Shown here one piece after another: positions 47,868-56,082 of a DNA stretch of 64,000 bases (position 1 is the first letter of the stretch; each line of letters opens with the position of its first letter). Made by a program: the position numbers and the translations under genes. Below the pieces are notes generated by a model. That model worked only from the letters and a program-made list of their open reading frames with translations, had not been told where the DNA came from and did not search any database. Source of the stretch: Lysinibacillus fusiformis. GTDB lineage: Bacteria > Bacillota > Bacilli > Bacillales_A > Planococcaceae. The stretch lies in NCBI RefSeq assembly GCF_007362955.1, contig NZ_CP041696.1, positions 930,001-994,000 of the forward strand. The letters run 5' to 3'.

Positions 47868-47906
47868 ACTATACAAAAAAAAATACCATTCGTCAACTAA
47901 GTTGAC
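47868..47906 (-). promoter_or_regulatory. marR promoter with operator 1
   Basis: TTGACG (47896-47891), 17-base spacer and TATAGT (47873-47868) on the minus strand. The -35 box lies inside a perfect palindrome, GTCAACTAAGTTGAC in plus-strand sense (47892-47906; odd centre), which also overlaps the -35 box of the divergent promoter. Confidence 0.75.
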
Positions 47907-47952
47907 AAAAGTCATTTAATTGCTTACAATTAATTTAGTCAACTAAGTTGAC
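47902..47952 (+). promoter_or_regulatory. carD promoter with operators 1 and 2
   Basis: TTGACA (47902-47907), 17-base spacer and TACAAT (47925-47930), a near-consensus sigma-A promoter. An identical palindrome GTCAACTAAGTTGAC repeats at 47938-47952, right at the expected transcription start, 46 bases from the first. Both placements would block polymerase. Confidence 0.8.
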
Positions 47953-47978
47953 AATAATGTTTGATGGAGGGAATATAC

Positions 47979-48470
47979 ATGTACAATGTTGGCGATGTAG
48001 TCATTTATTCATCACATGGACTTTGTTCAGTTGAAGATATTTGTGAACAAACCTTTAGCGACATTACAAAAACTTACTACGTTTTACAACCACTCAATGA
48101 TTCAAAATTAACAATTCGTACCCCTACTGACAATGCAAAAAAACAGCTTAGAAATATTATTGAAAAAGAAGAAGCTATTCAAATTTTACATTCATTTACG
48201 TCTCCCGGCGTGGAATGGATTGAACAAAACACTCATCGTATGAGATTTCACGTAGAAATTATTAAAACTGGCGATAGACAAAAACAAGCAAACCTCTTAA
48301 ACACTTTGCTTCGTAAAAAGTTTGAATATGAAGCGAACGAAAAAAAATTCCCAAATCAAGAAGAAAAATTACTTCAATCATTACAAGAAATCATATTTTC
48401 AGAATTCTCCGTTGCACTAGATAAACCATCAGATGAAATTTATGAATATGTATTAACACAGCTTAACTAA
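47979..48470 (+). CDS. CarD-family transcription regulator
   Basis: A 163-residue protein. The N-terminal CarD/TRCF RNA-polymerase-interaction domain (about 1-60) begins MYNVGDVVIYSSHGLCSV and continues with YYVLQPL and LTIRTPTDNAKK. A helical C-terminal part follows. CarD proteins bind the RNA polymerase beta subunit and stabilise open promoter complexes. This one is under apparent control of the divergent MarR regulator, unlike constitutive CarD. ATG at 47979 with GGAGGGA is chosen over TTG/ATG at 47961/47964. Confidence 0.85.
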   Translation: MYNVGDVVIYSSHGLCSVEDICEQTFSDITKTYYVLQPLNDSKLTIRTPTDNAKKQLRNIIEKEEAIQILHSFTSPGVEWIEQNTHRMRFHVEIIKTGDRQKQANLLNTLLRKKFEYEANEKKFPNQEEKLLQSLQEIIFSEFSVALDKPSDEIYEYVLTQLN

Positions 48471-48490
48471 GTTTTTTTTGACGGTACATA

Positions 48491-48534
48491 AAGAAGCCAC
48501 GATTATTTCTCTCCAGAAATCATCGTGGCTTCTT
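48491..48534. terminator. Bidirectional terminator after the CarD gene
   Basis: Nineteen-base arms starting AAGAAGCCACGAT and its complement with one mismatch and a 6-base loop. T-rich sequence follows on both sides. Confidence 0.8.
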
Positions 48535-48566
48535 TCATAGTCAAGTAATAACAAATCTTGCGTATT

Positions 48567-48628
48567 TGTACGTTTTGCTGCTTTAGCGCTTGTGTTACAT
48601 CCAAATGAATGAAAACACATTTGGATTG
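48567..48628 (-). pseudogene. Remnant of an A-type Fe-S carrier gene (3' end only)
   Basis: On the minus strand this stretch aligns base by base with the 3' end of the intact carrier gene 1.1 kb away (49660-49721): NPN, then after a frameshift GCNTSAKAAKR, against GCGTSFKAAKR in the intact copy. The conserved CGCG cysteine pair is destroyed. No start or upstream part remains; the methyltransferase gene ends at 48636, directly beside it. Confidence 0.55.
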
Positions 48629-48635
48629 CCGCACT

Positions 48636-49406
48636 TTATTTTCTAGTTGCTTCAAAAGTGAAGGTCTGTTTACTATTTGTTGGTTGTTTTCCATAATCGA
48701 AATCTGCGGACACAACTACATCCGAAAAACCGATACTTTCAAGTACTAACTTAAATTCCTCTACACCGTACCATCTTAGAGCGAAACGCTGTAATTCAGA
48801 TTGAATCCGTTTTCCTTCTCGCCACTTTTCATACTTTAAATAGGAAATTTTATATTGGTTAAACAAATCCGCTTCGACAAGTTTTTCTTCCATAGTAATC
48901 GTATCACCATTCGACAAGCTAAATGTAGATGTTCCTTCAAACTTTCCATGAATGTCAAGTTTGTTATCTGGTAGGAAAAGATCAAGTATAAGTTTTCCAT
49001 TTGGTTCAAGGTGATCGTAAAGTTTCTTTAATACTTTCATTGATTCATCTCGTTTTTCAATCAATAAAAATGATCCTGTTGGAATTATAATCGCCTCATA
49101 TTTAATATCTAGAGACAGTTCTTTTAAATTCGCTTCATATAATTCAGGCTTTAACCCACGTGCTTCACAGTGTCGACGACAAGAAGCTAACATCTCTGAA
49201 GAATAATCCACTCCATCAACATTAAGACCAGATTCTAAAAGCGGAATAATTACTCGGCCAGAACCAACCATTGCTTCAAGAATGCGCCCTTTACAATCTT
49301 TCAGTCTGTCACGATAATATTCTATATCTCCGCTCAATGATTGTCCGACCTTTTTCGTTAAATCATAAACTTCTGTACAAAGTTCTCCATAATAACTAAA
49401 AGACAT
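48636..49406 (-). CDS. Class I SAM-dependent methyltransferase
   Basis: A 256-residue cytosolic methyltransferase with the Rossmann motifs: motif I EAMVGSGRVIIPLLE near 45-59 with the glycine-containing SAM loop, VDGVDYSSEML (acidic residue contacting ribose), and motif IV IIIPTGSFLLI. The C-terminal half varies between families and does not reveal a substrate. ATG at 49406 has AGGGGAG. It lies between a decayed duplicate of the Fe-S carrier gene end and the intact carrier, so it may be an acquired gene. Confidence 0.85.
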   Translation of the reverse strand: MSFSYYGELCTEVYDLTKKVGQSLSGDIEYYRDRLKDCKGRILEAMVGSGRVIIPLLESGLNVDGVDYSSEMLASCRRHCEARGLKPELYEANLKELSLDIKYEAIIIPTGSFLLIEKRDESMKVLKKLYDHLEPNGKLILDLFLPDNKLDIHGKFEGTSTFSLSNGDTITMEEKLVEADLFNQYKISYLKYEKWREGKRIQSELQRFALRWYGVEEFKLVLESIGFSDVVVSADFDYGKQPTNSKQTFTFEATRK

Positions 49407-49643
49407 ATACACTCCCCTTTCTTACATTATTGTACCATATTACCAATATATACCACAACATCTGTACATTTCTACTTCTATAAGATAGAAAAAGCCCCTT
49501 TCATTTATCATGTTTTGCAACATCATAAATCAAAGAAGCTCGTTATTCACAATTCTTGTTTGGCAAATACACTAACAAGGGTTGTGTACATATCAATTTT
49601 ATCTGTCTTTTATAATCCACTAAACATTTTACTTAAACATCAA

Positions 49644-50018
49644 TCAATCACAAACCTCAGGTGTACCTTCACGTTTTGCCGCTTTAAAGCTTGTGCCACA
49701 GCCACATGATGCGATTGCATTTGGATTATCGATGGTGAAGCCACCGCCCATAAGCGATTGTTTATAGTCAATTTTCGTTCCCGTTAAAATAGGCGCATCT
49801 TCGCGGGTAACAAGAATAGTTAAACCATGTTGTACATCTTCAAAATCATCATCTTTTTTCTCTTTATCGAAATGCATTCCGTACGATAGGCCACTACATC
49901 CACCACCATTAACAACCACGCGTAAAAAAGAACCTCGCTCTTCATTATGCTCCATCATTTCATTAATATGAAAGACTGCCGCTTCAGTCACATCTATTAC
50001 TTGTTTTAAACTTGTCAT
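49644..50018 (-). CDS. A-type iron-sulfur cluster carrier (HesB/IscA/ErpA family)
   Basis: A 124-residue Fe-S carrier that passes clusters to apoproteins. The three cluster cysteines are present: one in GGGCSGLSYGM and two in SCGCGTSF. ATG at 50018 with GAAGGTGAAGGG is chosen; a longer open frame upstream has no supporting site. The neighbouring Nfu gene (50947-51183) and lipA (a cluster-dependent enzyme) make a functional grouping. Confidence 0.92.
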   Translation of the reverse strand: MTSLKQVIDVTEAAVFHINEMMEHNEERGSFLRVVVNGGGCSGLSYGMHFDKEKKDDDFEDVQHGLTILVTREDAPILTGTKIDYKQSLMGGGFTIDNPNAIASCGCGTSFKAAKREGTPEVCD

Positions 50019-50202
50019 CCCTTCACCTTCTTTCTTATTCATTATCATATCAATTTTGACTATTGTATGACAAACATTCAGCTTCAAGTGTATTTTTTGT
50101 ATTATTCTCGTTTTTTTCATTTAATTAGTATTTTTTATTCATGTTCTAAACTGATGAATTGGTATAATAGTTATAACAATGTCGATGAAAGAGGTATAAA
50201 TT

Positions 50203-50895
50203 ATGGAGATTTCACCGTATTACGAAAAAAAGGTCCAATGTCTTAATTGTAAAAAAGAATTTCCAACATTGAAAGTACGCTCTAAATTCATTAAAGTAGA
50301 TCATACCGAAACCGATTTTCAGCCGATTTATGCAGACGGTGTCAATGCCCTTTATTACAATGTATTCGTTTGTGAGCATTGCGGTTTCTCATTTACAGAA
50401 GACTTTACCAGATATTTTGCACCAGGGGTACAAGATGTTATTCGTACTCAAATTACTGAAAAATGGGTACATCATGATTTTAAAGGGGAACGCACCGTAT
50501 TCCAAGCTATTCAAGCTTATAAATTAGCCTTTCTTTGCGGCACGATAAAAAAAGAAAAGTTTGTAGCAACAGCAGGTCTTGCATTGCGTCTTGCATGGCT
50601 GTATCGTTCGCTGAAAAATAATGGCCAAGAGCAGCGTTTTATAAAAATTTCGCGGGACCATTATATGGAATCTTATTCAACTGAGGATTACAGCTCTACG
50701 CAAATGTCAGATGTACGTATTATGTACATGATTGCAGAATTATCACGACGTATCGGTGATTTAGAAAATGCGACACGCTTCTTATCACGAGTCATCGAAA
50801 AGCAAAGCACTGGTGGCGAAGCAAAGGTGATCGATATGGCAAAAGAGCAATGGGCAATCATTCGTAAGGAAAAAGAACAAGCGCGCCAAGTATAA
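50203..50895 (+). CDS. DUF2225 family protein
   Basis: A 230-residue protein. The N-terminal zinc-ribbon-like part has two CxxC pairs, VQCLNCKKEF and FVCEHCGFSF, suggesting bound zinc. The helical remainder has a TPR-like look (RRIGDLENATRFLSRVIEK). It matches DUF2225, common in Bacillales, with no established function. A terminator follows directly. Confidence 0.8.
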   Translation: MEISPYYEKKVQCLNCKKEFPTLKVRSKFIKVDHTETDFQPIYADGVNALYYNVFVCEHCGFSFTEDFTRYFAPGVQDVIRTQITEKWVHHDFKGERTVFQAIQAYKLAFLCGTIKKEKFVATAGLALRLAWLYRSLKNNGQEQRFIKISRDHYMESYSTEDYSSTQMSDVRIMYMIAELSRRIGDLENATRFLSRVIEKQSTGGEAKVIDMAKEQWAIIRKEKEQARQV

Positions 50896-50900
50896 ACAGA

Positions 50901-50937
50901 AAAAAGTTCTAGCCCAATGAGTCAGCTAGAACTTTTT
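50901..50937. terminator. Bidirectional terminator
   Basis: Thirteen-base arms AAAAAGTTCTAGC and GCTAGAACTTTTT with an 11-base loop, between the DUF2225 gene and the convergent nfu gene. Confidence 0.85.
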
Positions 50938-50946
50938 TGCTATTCA

Positions 50947-51183
50947 TTAAAATACTTGTTCAACTTCAATAATGCCAGGTACTTCTTCTAATAATGCGCG
51001 TTCAATACCTGCTTTTAGTGTAATCGTAGAACTTGGGCAACTGCCGCATGCACCTAGTAAACGTAATTTTACAACGCCGTCTTCTATATCTACTAATTCA
51101 CAGTCTCCACCGTCACGTAGTAAGAATGGACGTAATTTATCTAATACTTCTTGAACTTGGTCGTTAATTGTTACTTCTGCCAT
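50947..51183 (-). CDS. yutI: NifU-type Fe-S scaffold protein (Nfu)
   Basis: A 78-residue protein consisting of the Nfu domain alone. CGSCPSS holds the paired cysteines that bind a [4Fe-4S] cluster between two subunits, and [14 protein letters not shown] precedes it. It is the YutI counterpart and, as in B. subtilis, divergent from yuzD. Confidence 0.93.
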   Translation of the reverse strand: MAEVTINDQVQEVLDKLRPFLLRDGGDCELVDIEDGVVKLRLLGACGSCPSSTITLKAGIERALLEEVPGIIEVEQVF

Positions 51184-51267
51184 TTGTCTCGACTCCTTTC
51201 CTTATAATGATTATAATGTTAGCAACAGAAAAAATCCAATATTGAATCACGGGGGAGAAGAAATACT

Positions 51268-51603
51268 ATGGAACACACAAAACCGATTATCGAAATTTAT
51301 GGAACGGCAGTCATTTGCGCAAGCTGTGTCAATGCACCATCTTCTAAAGATACATATGAATGGCTACAAGCAGCTATTAATCGCAAATACCCGCAACAAG
51401 CCTATAATATTCGCTATGTCGATATTGAAGGTCCAATTGAGAATGAACGTGACCAAGATTATGCTGCGCGTATCCAAGAAGATGAATTTTTCTATCCACT
51501 CGTACTCATTAATGATGAAGTGGTAGGAGAAGGCTATGTGCAATTAAAACCAGTCTTTACAGCACTTGAAAATTTAGGCTTCACACCAGACGAAACAGTT
51601 TAA
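51268..51603 (+). CDS. yuzD: DUF1462 family protein, YuzD-like
   Basis: A 111-residue thioredoxin-like protein with CASC near residues 17-20 (in VICASCVNAPSSKDTYEWL) and a PLVLINDEVVGEG segment like a cis-proline loop. It matches the YuzD family. Function is unproved; the neighbouring nfu gene suggests a link to Fe-S or redox metabolism. Confidence 0.85.
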   Translation: MEHTKPIIEIYGTAVICASCVNAPSSKDTYEWLQAAINRKYPQQAYNIRYVDIEGPIENERDQDYAARIQEDEFFYPLVLINDEVVGEGYVQLKPVFTALENLGFTPDETV

Positions 51604-51611
51604 TTAATACG

Positions 51612-51652
51612 AAAGGGATTGTTCGAAGTCAACCTTCTAAACAATCCCTTTT
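51612..51652. terminator. Terminator between yuzD and yutJ
   Basis: Arms AAAGGGATTGTT and AACAATCCCTTT with a 16-base loop, convergent between the two genes; TTTT follows on the plus strand. Confidence 0.8.
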
Positions 51653-51675
51653 CCAATGGAATTTCCGCTCAATTC

Positions 51676-52743
51676 TTAATCGTTTTGATATTTATACATC
51701 CATAATAATCCCGATTTCATTAAACGTGCGATACGTCCAGTAACAGTTGTATCTGCTAAATAAGCAAATCCTTGTTTTTTACCAAGAGAGCCCATGAAAC
51801 CTTTTAATTTAATATCCGGCATTTTCTCCGGTAAATGCTCGCCCTTCCAACGCATACGAAGTACTTTGACGATTTGTTCCGCTTGTTCCTCAGCTAATTG
51901 TGCACTCGGCGAGAATTCAGAAGAGGCACAATCCCCCACAACATATACATGCTCATCATCAAGTACATTAAAGTATTGTGATACGATTGGACGACCTTGA
52001 CGATCTTTTTCGACATCCAAATCACGTACAATTTTCACAGGCTGTACCCCTGCAGTCCAAACTACTGCATCAAGTGGGATTTCCTCTTCGTGATTGAAAA
52101 TTTTACCTGGTTCCACTTTTGTAATATTAGAATTCGCAATAACATCTACATTATGTTTGATAAACCAATCTTTTACGTATTTACTAAGCTTTTCAGGGAA
52201 ATCTTTTAAAATACGTTGACCACGGTCAAATAATTTTACTTTTAAATCTGCTCGACTTTCACGTAGCTCACTTGCAAGTTCAATACCACTTAAACCTGCA
52301 CCTACAATGCCAACAGTCGATCCTGCTGGTAAACCACAAAGCGCTTGGAACGTTGCACGTGATTTTGCCATTGTCTGAATGCTATAAGTGTATTCTTCTG
52401 CACCCGGTACATCATGATATTTATCTTCACAGCCTAGTCCAATGACTAAATCATCATATTCAATTCGTTGCCCATCATCTAGTATGACTACTTTCTCTGC
52501 ACGATTAATGTCAACGACTTCTCCATATACAGCCGTTAAACGATCATGCTCTGGGAAGCTTACACGAATTTCTTTATCTGTCGATGTCCCTGCTGCCAAT
52601 GCATAAAATTCTGTTTTTAAACTATGGAAAGGTGCGCGGTCTACTAGCACGATTTCCGTGTCTAAAGGTAAGTTATTTGGTAATAGACGAAGCATGACAC
52701 GCATATTGCCATAACCGCCACCTAAAAGTACTAATTTCCCCAT
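51676..52743 (-). CDS. yutJ: NAD(P)/FAD-dependent oxidoreductase, NDH-2-like (YutJ)
   Basis: A 355-residue flavoprotein of the type II NADH dehydrogenase superfamily. An N-terminal FAD Rossmann motif, LLGGGYGNMRV, is followed by VDRAPFH, the NAD-binding GIVGAGLSGIELASELRE near 144-161 and the C-terminal FAD motif VYVVGDCAS near 268-276. It is shorter at the C-terminus than Ndh, so membrane docking is uncertain. B. subtilis YutJ has the same neighbours. Confidence 0.88.
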   Translation of the reverse strand: MGKLVLLGGGYGNMRVMLRLLPNNLPLDTEIVLVDRAPFHSLKTEFYALAAGTSTDKEIRVSFPEHDRLTAVYGEVVDINRAEKVVILDDGQRIEYDDLVIGLGCEDKYHDVPGAEEYTYSIQTMAKSRATFQALCGLPAGSTVGIVGAGLSGIELASELRESRADLKVKLFDRGQRILKDFPEKLSKYVKDWFIKHNVDVIANSNITKVEPGKIFNHEEEIPLDAVVWTAGVQPVKIVRDLDVEKDRQGRPIVSQYFNVLDDEHVYVVGDCASSEFSPSAQLAEEQAEQIVKVLRMRWKGEHLPEKMPDIKLKGFMGSLGKKQGFAYLADTTVTGRIARLMKSGLLWMYKYQND

Positions 52744-52918
52744 AATAGTCTCCTTTTATATCACTAATAATTATTGTTCACAAAGTATCCACAAACGAGT
52801 ATAACCGATTGTGAGATGTTTCACAATATAAGAATGCAATTTTGTGAAAGATTTCACAAAATCAATCGTTGACGAACGTTTCAAAAGCGAGTAGCATTAC
52901 AATGGTGAGGTGACATGT

Positions 52919-53155
52919 ATGAATCCAATGGTTGAATTTTGTATAAGTAATTTAGCAAATGGCTCACAAGTAACTTATGAAATACTCGAACGCGATCCAA
53001 ATATTGACGTTTTGGAATATGGTTGCCTTAGTTACTGTACCAAATGTTCAGAATCCTTTTACGCCATCGTTAATGGTGAGTTAGTAGAGGCTGATTCTCC
53101 AGAAGAGCTAACAAAAGCCATTTATCAATTTATCGAAGAAAATCCATTATGGTAA
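52919..53155 (+). CDS. yuzB: DUF1450 family protein, YuzB-like
   Basis: A 78-residue cysteine-containing protein. FCISN near the N-terminus and YGCLSYCTKC in the middle match YuzB/DUF1450, which looks like a small thioredoxin-fold or metal-binding protein of unknown role. ATG at 52919 has GGTGAGGTG. A terminator follows. Confidence 0.85.
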   Translation: MNPMVEFCISNLANGSQVTYEILERDPNIDVLEYGCLSYCTKCSESFYAIVNGELVEADSPEELTKAIYQFIEENPLW

Positions 53156-53190
53156 TTTTATTTACAAAAATCATTTATTTTAAACATAGA

Positions 53191-53232
53191 AAAAGGATGT
53201 TATGTCGAAAAATTCGACATAACATCCTTTTT
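53191..53232. terminator. Terminator between yuzB and yutF
   Basis: Nineteen-base perfect arms (AAAAGGATGTTATGTCGAA and complement) with a three-base loop and T-runs on both strands. Confidence 0.9.
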
Positions 53233-53238
53233 TATAGT

Positions 53239-53991
53239 TTATACAAATGCTTCAATACAATACGTCGGTTGAAGCTCTTGTTCTTGAACAATCTTTGTAG
53301 GTGTTACACCCGTGTTGACATGGATTGTATCACAGCCAAAACGAATACCGCACATAATATCTGTGTCATAATTATCGCCGATCATTACCATTTCATCCTT
53401 TGTAAAGCCGTGTTCAGCGGCAATCACTTCAAGCATAGCAGGCGATGGTTTACCAATGTAAGTTGGCTCAACATCTGCCACTTCCCCTACTAATCGTGCA
53501 AACGAACCATTCCCTGGTAAGAAACCATACTCTGTCGGAAATTTAATGTCTTGATTTGTTGCAATAAATGTAGCGCCGTTTTGTAAAGCAATCGTTGCTT
53601 TAGCGAGTGCCATATAGTCAAGTGTTCGGTCAATTCCCATTACAAAGACGTCTGGATCGTCGTCTACAAGTTTTATTCCTTCATTATATAACGCCGTCCG
53701 GATACCATCCGATCCCATCATTGCCACCTTTTGTCCAGCAAAATTTAGGGCTATATATTTCGCAGTTACCAATGCACTTGAATAAATATGTTGCAGTGGT
53801 GCGTCCACACCAATTGCACGTAAAGCCTCTTGTAGTTGCTCTCTCGTTTTCGATGAATTATTCGTCACGTAAAATGGCTCGATCCCTTTTTCTTGTAATC
53901 CATGAATAAAAGTAACCGTTGAAGGAATACCTTCCTTTCCACGGTATACGGTGCCGTCTAAGTCAAAGCAATAGGCCTTATAGGATCTCAT
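53239..53991 (-). CDS. yutF: HAD-superfamily phosphatase, NagD/YutF type
   Basis: A 250-residue HAD subclass IIA phosphatase. Motif I DLDGTVYRG holds the nucleophile and acid/base aspartates. Motif II is YVTNNSS, the motif III lysine is in IGKPSP, and motif IV is MIGDNYDTD. Substrate unknown. It overlaps yutE by four bases (ATGA), so the two are co-translated. Confidence 0.9.
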   Translation of the reverse strand: MRSYKAYCFDLDGTVYRGKEGIPSTVTFIHGLQEKGIEPFYVTNNSSKTREQLQEALRAIGVDAPLQHIYSSALVTAKYIALNFAGQKVAMMGSDGIRTALYNEGIKLVDDDPDVFVMGIDRTLDYMALAKATIALQNGATFIATNQDIKFPTEYGFLPGNGSFARLVGEVADVEPTYIGKPSPAMLEVIAAEHGFTKDEMVMIGDNYDTDIMCGIRFGCDTIHVNTGVTPTKIVQEQELQPTYCIEAFV

Positions 53992-54440
53992 TGATGATCC
54001 TCGGGTAAAAATGCTGAAACAGGGCCTAACTCATTCGTTAAGTAATTATTCACAGCTGGTGAGAACTGCTTCAATGTTGGTAAACTGATTGTTAACACAT
54101 TCACAACTTCATCAATATCTACATTTACAAATTCACGAACAAGCATTTTTCGTAAGCCTACAACTGCTTTTAATGGCGCTTCCATTTCAGTAGTTACGAC
54201 TTTTTCATCGATTAAAATATCAATAATATCCTCATAGCTACCTGGATCACGCATAATGAAGCCATCAATCATTAAATTGCCAACATCCATCATTGATTCC
54301 ATCACATTATGTCCGATACGCTCGAGTGCTAATTTTTTAATATCATTTTGTAGCCAGTTATCCTCTGCCTCCAAAGTCGCTAATAGTCCATCTAAGTACT
54401 GTAAATTATTTGTGATTTTATTACGATCTACAAAATACAC
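53988..54440 (-). CDS. yutE: DUF86 (HepT-like) protein, YutE
   Basis: A 150-residue all-helical protein of the DUF86/HepT fold. The RNase motif of HepT toxins (R-x4-H-x-Y) is not intact: the position reads RKMLVREFV. No MNT antitoxin gene is adjacent, so it is unlikely to be a working toxin-antitoxin module. GTG at 54440, giving MYFVDRNK, is chosen over ATG at 54455 for the GGGGG spacing. Confidence 0.75.
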   Translation of the reverse strand: MYFVDRNKITNNLQYLDGLLATLEAEDNWLQNDIKKLALERIGHNVMESMMDVGNLMIDGFIMRDPGSYEDIIDILIDEKVVTTEMEAPLKAVVGLRKMLVREFVNVDIDEVVNVLTISLPTLKQFSPAVNNYLTNELGPVSAFLPEDHQ

Positions 54441-54528
54441 AAGGAAAGCCCCCATTCAAATCATTTAAAGTTGATAGTCATTTCTCTTCTATAGTACCAT
54501 ATCTATAGGACTGGAAGGAGATTAAAAG

Positions 54529-54795
54529 ATGGAACGCTTTTTCTTATATGATGATGTAGAAGATACAAAAACACGCTTTGTCAGCTTTGCTGGACAAAAG
54601 CTACGTTATGATTTAGCAATTTTACAATCTGGTCGTTTCTTTGGTAAAGTACTAGTGATGGACATTCAATTTGGCCGTTTCGCTATCATTGGTCCAGACG
54701 ATGTGGAAGAGCCTGGCTACCTCGAACACGTATACAATCGCTCTGAAGAAGATACAATCGAGCTACGTGAATATTTACGAGAATTACTTAATTAG
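54529..54795 (+). CDS. DUF3055 family protein
   Basis: An 88-residue acidic protein with FLYDDVEDTKTRFVSFAG and IIGPDDVEEPGYLEHVY, typical of the DUF3055 family of Bacillales. No function is known. AAGGAG lies at good spacing. A short hairpin (CACCC / GGGTG, 54796-54812, then TTTTTT) follows the stop and is probably its terminator. Confidence 0.8.
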   Translation: MERFFLYDDVEDTKTRFVSFAGQKLRYDLAILQSGRFFGKVLVMDIQFGRFAIIGPDDVEEPGYLEHVYNRSEEDTIELREYLRELLN

Positions 54796-54829
54796 CACCC
54801 TTCACACGGGTGTTTTTTAATGGCTAACA

Positions 54830-55130
54830 GTTATTTTTTTGCTTAAAGCGTAGACTTCTGCGAACTATATGTAACAAACGGGAAAACTCAGCTACAAAAA
54901 AGCAAGAGCACGAGACCCAGCAGGTGCATTAAGAGGAACGAAGGCTAAAATCCACGTCCAGTGACAACACATCTGCCCGAAAACGAAGGGTCAATGAGAC
55001 GACACCAACACACGCCTTCTCTGCGACGAAAACGTGCATGAAACGTAGTGACAGAAGCACCACGCTCTCTTGACCTGATGTGACTCGTGCCTTGCCAACA
55101 GAAAGCGTAACCAATTTTCACTTTACAGGA
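54830..55130. repeat. Probable dispersed repeat without genes
   Basis: About 300 bases with composition unlike the flanks (more C and G). It contains GCACGAG with a distant CTCGTGC complement (54906-54912 and about 55084-55090), and begins and ends with AAGCGTA / AAAGCGTAA-like blocks. An open frame on the minus strand (54929-55114) has no ribosome-binding site and a low-complexity product. I infer a repeat element; there is no second copy in this window. Confidence 0.35.
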
Positions 55131-55171
55131 AGCAAGTTAATATTGAAGGACTTTTTAGAACAGTCCCTCCA

Positions 55172-55351
55172 TTATTTATTAATAATTGAAGGATTGTCTT
55201 TATTGTGAGGTTTGTCTTTGTTTTCGTTATCATTTTGTTTTTTTGCTTGTTCATTTTGTCCAATTACGCCTAAATCATCAACACTAATATCAAAACCATA
55301 TCCGTACTCTTCACGATCTAATTGTCTTTTTTTTTGTTTCTCATTAGCCAA
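55172..55351 (-). CDS. Small charged hypothetical protein
   Basis: A 59-residue hydrophilic protein, rich in Lys, Asn, Asp and Glu, with RREEYGYGFDISVDDLG-type core and a disordered, Asn/Lys-rich tail. No family is recognised. A TTG start at 55351 lies 7 bases from a GGAGGTG site; an alternative GTG lies in that site. Confidence 0.5.
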   Translation of the reverse strand: MANEKQKKRQLDREEYGYGFDISVDDLGVIGQNEQAKKQNDNENKDKPHNKDNPSIINK

Positions 55352-55428
55352 AATAATCACCTCCACTACATAAATTAACCTTATTCATGTGATTTATACT
55401 TATGAAAAATCAATTATAAACCGCATAG

Positions 55429-55956
55429 TTATGCAGTTGCATCCGCTATAATCCACTCGACAGCACTGATTAAATCAGGGAAAACCGCATCTGCAAGAGG
55501 ATCACTTTTTCCTAAGAAAACGCCTTTTGTGCCTGCTCTTTTACCAGCAATTATATCTGTATCAGTGTCCCCTACCATATAGGATTTCGCCAAATCAATA
55601 TCATATTTTTTACCAAGATCAACAATTAATTTGCTATTTGGCTTGCGACAAGCACAGCCTGCCTTTGGTTTATGAGGACAATAAGCAACGTCATGAATAA
55701 TTGCCCCTTCTTTTTTCAATTCTTTTAACATATGGACATGTATTTGTTGTAGCTTCGATTCCTTCATAAAGCCCAATCCGACACCACCTTGATTGGTTAC
55801 TACAAATATGAAATCAAAGAACTCATTCAATTTTTTTATTGCTTCTGGAACAGATGGTAAGAAATATAGATCCTGCGGTTTGTTTATAAATTTAACTCGA
55901 TTCGTTAATACTTCATTGATGACGCCATCCCTATCTAAAAATACTGCTCTTTTCAT
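55429..55956 (-). CDS. HAD-superfamily histidinol-phosphate/heptose-bisphosphate phosphatase-like protein
   Basis: A 175-residue HAD subfamily IIIA phosphatase. Motif I is FLDRDGVIN, motif II VVTNQGGV, and the zinc-knuckle cysteines are in YCPHKPKAGCACRKP. Motif IV is MVGDTDTDI. Best matches in memory are GmhB (D,D-heptose 1,7-bisphosphate phosphatase). Without heptose genes nearby the substrate is uncertain. ATG at 55956 with GGTGTGAG is chosen. Confidence 0.85.
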   Translation of the reverse strand: MKRAVFLDRDGVINEVLTNRVKFINKPQDLYFLPSVPEAIKKLNEFFDFIFVVTNQGGVGLGFMKESKLQQIHVHMLKELKKEGAIIHDVAYCPHKPKAGCACRKPNSKLIVDLGKKYDIDLAKSYMVGDTDTDIIAGKRAGTKGVFLGKSDPLADAVFPDLISAVEWIIADATA

Positions 55957-56048
55957 TGAACTCACACCTTTATGCCAAAAAATAGTTTTCATGGTACTTC
56001 ATTCATTTTCTATTGTTACCAATTTTATTAAACCTATCAAAGAAAAAA

Positions 56049-56074
56049 ACCTGATGCTTAGTATTGCATCAGGT
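56049..56074 (-). terminator. Terminator of yutD
   Basis: Arms ACCTGATGC and GCATCAGGT with an 8-base loop, then TTTTTTTC on the minus strand. Confidence 0.85.
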
Positions 56075-56082
56075 CGTTATTG

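Noticed and set aside
48503..48715. 70-codon minus-strand frame across the methyltransferase end
   Set aside because: It runs out of frame through the methyltransferase 3' end, the carrier remnant and the terminator, with no ribosome-binding site.
53988..54440. HepT/MNT toxin-antitoxin system
   Set aside because: The catalytic R-x4-H-x-Y motif is absent and there is no nucleotidyltransferase partner.
54929..55114. 61-codon open frame on the minus strand
   Set aside because: Repeat-like sequence, no ribosome-binding site, low-complexity product.
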